The notes beneath the pieces are model-generated. The model was not told the DNA's origin and did not search any database. It saw only the letters and a program-made list of their open reading frames with translations. From contig JAEERM010000007.1 in NCBI GenBank assembly GCA_016285835.1, positions 1 to 64,000 of the forward strand: a stretch of 64,000 nucleotides of DNA, given 5' to 3'. Of this stretch, positions 59,044 through 64,000 are shown one piece after another. Source of the DNA: Fibrobacter sp. (GTDB taxonomy: Bacteria; Fibrobacterota; Fibrobacteria; Fibrobacterales; Fibrobacteraceae). The position numbers and the translations under genes were made by a program. Positions within the stretch are counted from its first letter, which is position 1. Each line of letters starts with the position of its first letter.

Positions 59044-59865
59044 CTACGGCAACCCCACGTGCCGCTGTTTCTGTTTCTTGACCTTGGGGCCCTTATCGGA
59101 CTCCTCGGGTTCAGCCGCAGCCATCTCGGCCCTGAGAATTTCCAGCGAGACACGGGCAGCTTCCTGCTCGGCCTTCTTCTTGTTCGGGCCCGTCCCCCGA
59201 CCGTAGACCTTCCCGTTCACGGAGACCTCGGCGGTGAATGACTTCTGGTGTTCCGGACCGTCTTCGGCCACTATCGCGTACTCCGGGGACATGTGCAGCT
59301 TGGAGCCCTGCGTGAGTTCCAGCAGTTCGCTCTTGTAGTTCACGAAGTCCTCGGCCACAATGATTTCTTGCACTCGCGGGAAATGGAAACGGTTGAGGAT
59401 GGCGCGGACCTCTTCGAGCCCGCCGTCCAGGTACACCGCCCCGAGCACCGCCTCGTAGGCATCAGCGAGGATCGTTTCCTTGCCCCGACCGCCCATCTTG
59501 GCCTCGGACTTGCCGATCTTGATGTAGTCGCCCAAGTTCCATTCCTTGGAAGACTGGGCGCAGGCATGGCCGGAAACCACAGCGCTCTTGCGCTTGGAAA
59601 GGTTGCCTTCGGAATCATCGGGGTATGTCTTGTACAGGTACTCCGTGGTCAGCATGTTGAGCACGGAATCGCCCAGGAACTCCAGACGTTCGTTGTTGTT
59701 TGTGTACGGGAGGTCCTTGCCGGACAGGAACGACCGATGCACCAGGGCATGGGCCAGCAGTTCCGGATCGCGGAACCTATACCCGAGCTTCGCCTCAAGC
59801 CCGTCACCGGACTTCTGGCGAAACCAGAGCTTTAGCATTTTGTGGAGGAGAGTATTCTTTTCCAT
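59044..59865 (-). CDS. rnc: ribonuclease III
   Basis: 273 aa. The RNase III signature NERLEFLGDSVL covers residues 58-69 (Glu62 and Asp66 in the metal site) and the second acid site is in ETILADAYEAVLGAVYLDGG. A double-stranded RNA-binding domain follows (~185-250: NYKSELLELTQ, GRGTGPNKKKAEQEAA). The last ~20 residues are Lys-rich. It cuts double-stranded RNA, including rRNA precursors. It is the last gene of the fabD-fabG-acpP-rnc cluster; no Shine-Dalgarno is clear and a repeat lies just upstream. Confidence 0.95.
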   Translation of the reverse strand: MEKNTLLHKMLKLWFRQKSGDGLEAKLGYRFRDPELLAHALVHRSFLSGKDLPYTNNNERLEFLGDSVLNMLTTEYLYKTYPDDSEGNLSKRKSAVVSGHACAQSSKEWNLGDYIKIGKSEAKMGGRGKETILADAYEAVLGAVYLDGGLEEVRAILNRFHFPRVQEIIVAEDFVNYKSELLELTQGSKLHMSPEYAIVAEDGPEHQKSFTAEVSVNGKVYGRGTGPNKKKAEQEAARVSLEILRAEMAAAEPEESDKGPKVKKQKQRHVGLP

Positions 59866-59869
59866 ATTT

Positions 59870-59975
59870 AATAGGGGTTAGGGGCTAGAGGCTAGGATCT
59901 AGGGGAAAAATAGGGATTAGGGGTTAGAGATTTGGATTTAAGAGTCAGCCTCTAGATCCTAGTCTCTAATCAACA
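59870..59975. repeat. inverted CTAGGATCTAG repeat between acpP and rnc
   Basis: AGAGGCTAGGATCTAG (near 59888) pairs well with CTCTAGATCCTAGTCTCT (near 59950). GGGGTTAGGGG words lie around them. Confidence 0.75.
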
Positions 59976-59977
59976 AG

Positions 59978-60004
59978 AAAGGGCAGCCTCGTTCGGGCCG
60001 CCCT
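59978..60004 (-). terminator. terminator after acpP
   Basis: On the minus strand AGGGCGGCC, loop CGAACGA and GGCTGCCCT are followed by TTCTTG. It would reduce read-through from acpP to rnc. Confidence 0.6.
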
Positions 60005-60033
60005 GTCCAGTTGCTTTTCCGATGAGAACCGAA

Positions 60034-60276
60034 TTAAGCCTTCTTGGATTCGATGAAGGCGACCACGTCGGCAACCTTCTGGAACTTTTCGGCATCGGAA
60101 TCGAGGATTTCGACTTCGAATTCGTCTTCGAGAGCCATAACCAGTTCAACGCGATCGAGAGAGTCCGCACCCAGGTCATTGCCGAATTCGGATTCCATCT
60201 TCACGTCTTCGGCCTTGACTTCGAGCTTGGCGACGATGACGTCGGTAATCTTCTTGAAAATTTCTTCTTGTGTCAT
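60034..60276 (-). CDS. acpP: acyl carrier protein
   Basis: 80 aa, acidic, with the phosphopantetheine site DLGADSLDRVEL (Ser39). It carries growing acyl chains in type II fatty acid synthesis in the cytoplasm. CGGAG lies before ATG 60276. It follows fabG by 47 bp and is followed by a terminator and rnc. The Sfp-like transferase at 45219-45776 is a candidate to activate it. Confidence 0.97.
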   Translation of the reverse strand: MTQEEIFKKITDVIVAKLEVKAEDVKMESEFGNDLGADSLDRVELVMALEDEFEVEILDSDAEKFQKVADVVAFIESKKA

Positions 60277-60323
60277 TGTTAACTCCGTTTGGATTGTTTG
60301 ATGTTAAATTTAATAAAAAATGG

Positions 60324-61064
60324 CTAGGCGTTCAACCCACCATCTACACCCAGAATCTGGCCAGTGATGTAGCAGGCGTCATCGGAGGCCAAAAAAGCGA
60401 CCGCATTGGCCACATCTTCGGGTTTTCCGATACGTCCGAGGGGGATTTGGGCTGCATATTTTTCCTTGGTGGCGTCGTCCATGGCGGCGGTCATGTCGGT
60501 CCCGATGAAACCGGGGGCGATGGCGTTGACCGTAATGCCACGAGAAGCGAATTCCCTCGCATTGGAGCGGGTCATGCCGATGATGCCGGCCTTGGCGGCG
60601 GCGTAGTTGGCCTGTCCGGCCTGGCCACGCAGGGCGTTAATGCTCGAAATGTTGATAATGTGGCCGGTGCGCTTGCCCATCATGGTGCGGGCGACTGCAC
60701 GGGTGCACAGGAACACGGAACGCAGGTTGGTCGCAATGACCGCGTCAAATTCTTCGTCCTTCATGCGCATCAGGAGGCCATCGCGGGTGATACCGGCATT
60801 GTTGACCAGGATGTCGACCGTGCCCATGTCGGCGATAATCTGCTTGAACACATTCTGGACCGTCTCGGAGTCGGCCACGTTGCATGCGTAGCTCTTGACC
60901 TGCACCCCAAGTTCGGCGGAAAGTTTGGCCGCCAGTTCTTCCTTGACCGAGGTGGAAAGGATGGCGACGTCCGCACCTTCGCTAGCAAGCTTTGTAGCGA
61001 TGGCGAGACCGATACCACGGGAAGCCCCCGTGACAATGGCTTTTTTACCTGTAAGTTTTCCCAT
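60324..61064 (-). CDS. fabG: 3-oxoacyl-[acyl-carrier-protein] reductase
   Basis: 246 aa, short-chain dehydrogenase. NADPH site TGASRGIGLAIA, NNAG, and the catalytic Ser-Tyr-Lys in NISSINALRGQAGQANYAAA. The C-terminus has GFIGTDMTAAM and ITGQILGVDGGLNA, typical of FabG. It reduces 3-oxoacyl-ACP. AAGG lies 7 nt before ATG. It is between fabD and acpP, with a repeat in the fabD-fabG gap. Confidence 0.96.
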   Translation of the reverse strand: MGKLTGKKAIVTGASRGIGLAIATKLASEGADVAILSTSVKEELAAKLSAELGVQVKSYACNVADSETVQNVFKQIIADMGTVDILVNNAGITRDGLLMRMKDEEFDAVIATNLRSVFLCTRAVARTMMGKRTGHIINISSINALRGQAGQANYAAAKAGIIGMTRSNAREFASRGITVNAIAPGFIGTDMTAAMDDATKEKYAAQIPLGRIGKPEDVANAVAFLASDDACYITGQILGVDGGLNA

Positions 61065-61077
61065 AGTAGAACCTTCT

Positions 61078-61156
61078 TAGTAGGAAGTTAGAAGTTGGAA
61101 GTAGGAAGTTAGATGTAGGAAGTTTCTGTCTACTGTCTACTTCCTACTGTCTACTT
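61078..61156. repeat. hairpin-forming repeat between fabD and fabG
   Basis: TAGTAGGAAGTTAGAAG and GTAGGAAG words on the left face CTGTCTACTTCCTACTG words on the right. The two halves can pair into an imperfect hairpin within the fab operon. Confidence 0.75.
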
Positions 61157-61158
61157 TT

Positions 61159-62079
61159 TTATCCCTTCAACGCCTGGAATGCCTCGATGGATTCCACCGG
61201 CGTGACCTTCACGTCGCGGCTGATCTTACGCATCAGGCCCATGAGCACCTTGCCGGAGCCGACTTCCACGCCCTGCGTGACACCCAGGGACATGGCCTTG
61301 TTCATACAATCGTTCCAGCGGACCGGAGACACCAGTTGGCGCACCAGCAGGTCGGCAATTTCGCTACCCTTCGTGACCGGTTCGGCAATCACGTTCGCGA
61401 TGACCGGCTTTTCGACGTCCTTGAAGGTCGTCTTGGCAATGGCTTCGGCGAGGCCGGCCTGGGCAAACTGCATCAGCGGGCTGTGGAAGGCGCCCGAAAC
61501 GGCGAGCGGGATGGCCTTGATACCGGCAGCACCGCAGTTTTCCACGAGCTTGTTCACGCCGGCGACCGCACCGGACACCACGATCTGGCCCGGGCAGTTG
61601 ATGTTCGCAGGCACCACAACGCCTTCGGCCTTGACCGCTTCGCAAAGTTCAAGGATCTTGGCTTCGTCCTGACCCATGATGGCGGCCATCGCACCCGGAT
61701 TCTTGGAACCGGCCGATGCCATGAGTTCGCCACGGGTACGCACCAGGCGCAGGCCATCTTCAAAGCTGAAACCGCCGGCAGCATAGATGGCGGAGTATTC
61801 ACCGAGGGAATGCCCGGCCACGTAGTCGAACGCGAAACCTTCGGACTTGAGGAGCTCCATCACCATGGCAGACACGGTGAAAAGGGCCGGCTGGGTGTTG
61901 TCGGTGCTCTTGAGCACGTCTTCGGGGCCTTCGGCCATGAGCTTCGAAAGCGAGAAGCCCAGGATTTCATCGGCCTGCATCATAATCTTCTTGGCCGGTT
62001 CAAACGTGGAAGCGAGCGTCTGGCCCATGCCCACGTACTGGGCACCCTGGCCCGGGAAAAGCAAAATCGTCTTAGACAT
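61159..62079 (-). CDS. fabD: malonyl-CoA:ACP transacylase
   Basis: 306 aa. LLFPGQGAQYVGMG at the N-terminus, the nucleophile in AGHSLGEYSA (Ser91), and His in SGAFHSPLM. It moves malonyl from CoA to ACP to start each elongation round. ATG 62079 is chosen because AGAGG lies 6 nt upstream; ATG 62082 is adjacent. First gene of the cluster, so it likely has the promoter at 62194-62221. fabH, fabF and plsX, which often flank this cluster, are absent here. Confidence 0.96.
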   Translation of the reverse strand: MSKTILLFPGQGAQYVGMGQTLASTFEPAKKIMMQADEILGFSLSKLMAEGPEDVLKSTDNTQPALFTVSAMVMELLKSEGFAFDYVAGHSLGEYSAIYAAGGFSFEDGLRLVRTRGELMASAGSKNPGAMAAIMGQDEAKILELCEAVKAEGVVVPANINCPGQIVVSGAVAGVNKLVENCGAAGIKAIPLAVSGAFHSPLMQFAQAGLAEAIAKTTFKDVEKPVIANVIAEPVTKGSEIADLLVRQLVSPVRWNDCMNKAMSLGVTQGVEVGSGKVLMGLMRKISRDVKVTPVESIEAFQALKG

Positions 62080-62193
62080 CATAAACCTCTGCGGCTAGGC
62101 CGCAATTTTATTTTTGCTCCCTAAATTAAAAAATTACAGCAAAGCATTCGAGGGTTTTCCAGGGAAAAACGCTCCAGAGGCCCGAAAGAAAGC

Positions 62194-62221
62194 ATTATAA
62201 AGTATTTTTGTAAACAAACAA
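62194..62221 (-). promoter_or_regulatory. likely fabD promoter
   Basis: On the minus strand TTGTTT (62221-62216), a 16-bp spacer and TATAAT (62199-62194). The leader would be about 105 nt. The -35 box touches the terminator of the preceding GH9 gene. Confidence 0.5.
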
Positions 62222-62252
62222 AGCCCCGCCGTTCCTAAAAACGGCAGGGCTT
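62221..62252 (-). terminator. terminator of the GH9 gene
   Basis: On the minus strand AAGCCCTGCCGT and ACGGCGGGGCTT pair (one mismatch) around TTTTAGGA, then TGTTTG. Confidence 0.75.
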
Positions 62253-62272
62253 CCCTTTCCTAGAGTTAAAAT

Positions 62273-64000
62273 TTAGAGCCCAATTCTAACAACTTTGTAT
62301 TCCCTGATACTCCCTGCAGAGAACTTCACGATGTAGGCGCCGGCAGGGACCTGTTCCATGTTCCACTGCAACGCATGGCGACCGGCACCCTGTTGCCCAG
62401 GGTTATACAGCTTCATAGTCTTGCCCTTAATAGAAACAAGCGAGACCCTGACATTGCGTGCCGTCGGGAGCACATAGTTCACGTCAAGGACATTCCCGTG
62501 GTTTGCGATTTCGAGGTGGGAAGCTCCGGCCGGCGAAACACTCGGGATGTAGTCCTTCTTCGAGGAATCGGCCTTTGCCGAATCCGTCTTCGTCGTGTCC
62601 GTCTTGGTGGAATCGATCTTGGTGGAATCCTTGGGCAAGACAGCCGGACGATCGGCAGCAAGAAGCACCGTAGCAGCAAGGAAAGATACATTATACCACA
62701 AATCCGTTTCTGTTCCCGTATAATATCTCCAATCAGAACTCAAAGTTTCGTTAAGCACCCCTCCTAAAAGGGCGCCAACCGGAGTGCTGTAACGATATGG
62801 TGCCAGACCAGAGTTTCCATTCCATCCTTCCGGATTGGCCATTCTACTGTGCGGATGAGCTTCGTTCTTGTCACCCACGCCCATCACAAACGAAATATCC
62901 CACCGGTTCAGGCCCAAAAAGGCATTCATCTTATTGATCGCAAGTTGGCGCACCTGAGCATTTCCGGTAACCTCGGCATAAATCAGCAGCGCCATGAGCG
63001 CACCGGCTTCGTAACCGTTAACATCCGCTTCCAAAGCAGGAATGGATTGATACCAGGGCGTCGAATAGCTTAATGCAAGTTCTGCATCTTCATCATAAGG
63101 AAGAGTAATTTTCGATTCGCCATGAGCGCATTCAACCACATGTTCTACCAATCTTTTAGTAATCCTTTCCAAATAATCCACACGCAGAGAATCAGAGAGG
63201 CCATATTTCATACTTGCACTGGAATCAGCCAGGAACAACTTGTAGAATGCATACAAAGCGATAGAATAATTGTTCTGGTAATCAGCCATCCAACCATTAG
63301 ATTTAAACCCATCCGGAATTCCGAGCCAGCCACCTGCAAATCCAGCCGAATACTTGAAATTTGCCGAGTTATCATAGACATCCTTGTTGATTGTCAAGTC
63401 GTCCATGTAATCCATCTTTTTCGTTTTTTCATAAGTCGCATAATGGAGAGCAATTGCCGCCATGGCGAGTTCATCTTCAGGTTTTTGCACACAACTATAA
63501 GCTTCATTCTCACAATTTTCTCCTGCATCTTTGTTTGCCTTGCCGTAGGCGTACAACTTTTCAGCCACCTTCAAGCAACTATCCGCGAAAGTTTTGTCAT
63601 AGGCAGCGTAACTCTGGCTCAAGAAGGCAAGCCCTGCCGCAATAGAACCTGAAAACGCCGGGCCAATCCCATAGATAAGCGGTCTAGGCTTAGCATCTTC
63701 ACGTGAATCCATATTTTCCGGACGGTCCCATAAAAGATGGTCGTTATTTATGTTTCCAACAGTCACCGCCATTTTCTCAAAATCCCCCTTGGCGTATTCG
63801 TAAGAACGCAAGAAGAACTCGGCGCCATGCCTTGCTTCGCGGAGAATGTCGGGAATACCATCGGTATTATTGGTTTCGTTATGATTGAAGGCGTAATGGT
63901 CTTCGTCGCGTTCCGGATGTAGCGTAGCAAAAGCCGAGAGCATCATGAACGCATAAGTCATGGTTGGTCCTTCTTTCACGTAGTCACCGGCATCGTACCA
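62273..64000 (-). CDS. glycoside hydrolase family 9 enzyme (cellulase-like), 3' part
   Basis: 576 codons to the window edge; the 5' end is missing. The first visible residues WYDAGDYVKEG carry the GH9 catalytic base Asp motif (DAGDY). Later come AHPHSRMANPEG, where GH9 enzymes have the substrate-binding PHHR-like motif, and GTETDLWYNVSFLAA, which aligns with the catalytic-acid NExxxDYN segment, so the catalytic Glu seems present. A Lys/Thr/Asp/Ser linker (TKTDTTKTDSAKADSSK) leads to a C-terminal domain (VRVSLVSIKGKTMKLYNPGQ ... GAYIVKF) like the sorting tails above. It probably cuts beta-1,4-glucan outside the cell. Substrate (cellulose or mixed-linkage glucan) is unproven. Confidence 0.9.
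   Translation of the reverse strand, partial: WYDAGDYVKEGPTMTYAFMMLSAFATLHPERDEDHYAFNHNETNNTDGIPDILREARHGAEFFLRSYEYAKGDFEKMAVTVGNINNDHLLWDRPENMDSREDAKPRPLIYGIGPAFSGSIAAGLAFLSQSYAAYDKTFADSCLKVAEKLYAYGKANKDAGENCENEAYSCVQKPEDELAMAAIALHYATYEKTKKMDYMDDLTINKDVYDNSANFKYSAGFAGGWLGIPDGFKSNGWMADYQNNYSIALYAFYKLFLADSSASMKYGLSDSLRVDYLERITKRLVEHVVECAHGESKITLPYDEDAELALSYSTPWYQSIPALEADVNGYEAGALMALLIYAEVTGNAQVRQLAINKMNAFLGLNRWDISFVMGVGDKNEAHPHSRMANPEGWNGNSGLAPYRYSTPVGALLGGVLNETLSSDWRYYTGTETDLWYNVSFLAATVLLAADRPAVLPKDSTKIDSTKTDTTKTDSAKADSSKKDYIPSVSPAGASHLEIANHGNVLDVNYVLPTARNVRVSLVSIKGKTMKLYNPGQQGAGRHALQWNMEQVPAGAYIVKFSAGSIREYKVVRIGL

Overview
The window looks like a chromosomal segment of a Fibrobacter-type cellulolytic bacterium. 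The reasons are a family 9 glycoside hydrolase ending in a sorting-tail-like domain, very large surface proteins with serine-run linkers and the same kind of tail, housekeeping genes in Gram-negative arrangements, and canonical -35/-10 promoters (for example TTGACA, 17 bp, TAATAT before the tRNA). No sequence search was possible, so the genus is an inference. No rRNA, CRISPR array, transposase, integrase or phage gene was seen.

Layout. 1-395: start of carB (minus strand), preceded by a 47-codon leader ORF that contains a rho-independent terminator. 395-20,000: a small lipoprotein, a DASS/SLC13 transporter with a ~900-residue Ala/Lys/Glu tail, and a 4,996-residue secreted repeat protein, all minus. 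20.3-34.9 kb: metabolic and envelope genes (carboxyltransferase, UDP-glucuronate decarboxylase-like epimerase, coaX, EamA and NhaC-type transporters, nadC, two sugar-phosphate transferases around homoserine dehydrogenase, truA, a GGDEF-like protein). 35-46.3 kb: radical SAM protein, an outer-membrane-like protein, prepilin peptidase, a 1,764-residue lipoprotein, a DUF6941-like protein, a phosphopantetheinyl transferase and a lipoprotein. 46.3-57.1 kb: two repeat-rich non-coding blocks in inverted orientation flank tRNA-Val, a second DASS transporter and two more large surface proteins. 57-62.1 kb: a peptide-binding lipoprotein and the fabD-fabG-acpP-rnc cluster. 62.3-64 kb: GH9 enzyme, cut by the window edge.

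How it fits together. The order 'large surface protein(s), then DASS transporter' occurs twice on the minus strand (19.9-0.7 kb and 56.6-47.5 kb). The transporter cores are about 97% identical, and the three surface proteins share a ~450-520-residue C-terminal cassette. This points to a duplicated surface-protein/anion-transporter locus. Expression signals are also notable. carB has a leader like the UTP-sensitive pyrBI attenuator of enteric bacteria. Seven genes without a Shine-Dalgarno sequence have a TA-rich -10-like box exactly 7 nt before ATG, suggesting leaderless mRNAs. Many intercistronic gaps carry degenerate hairpin-forming repeats.
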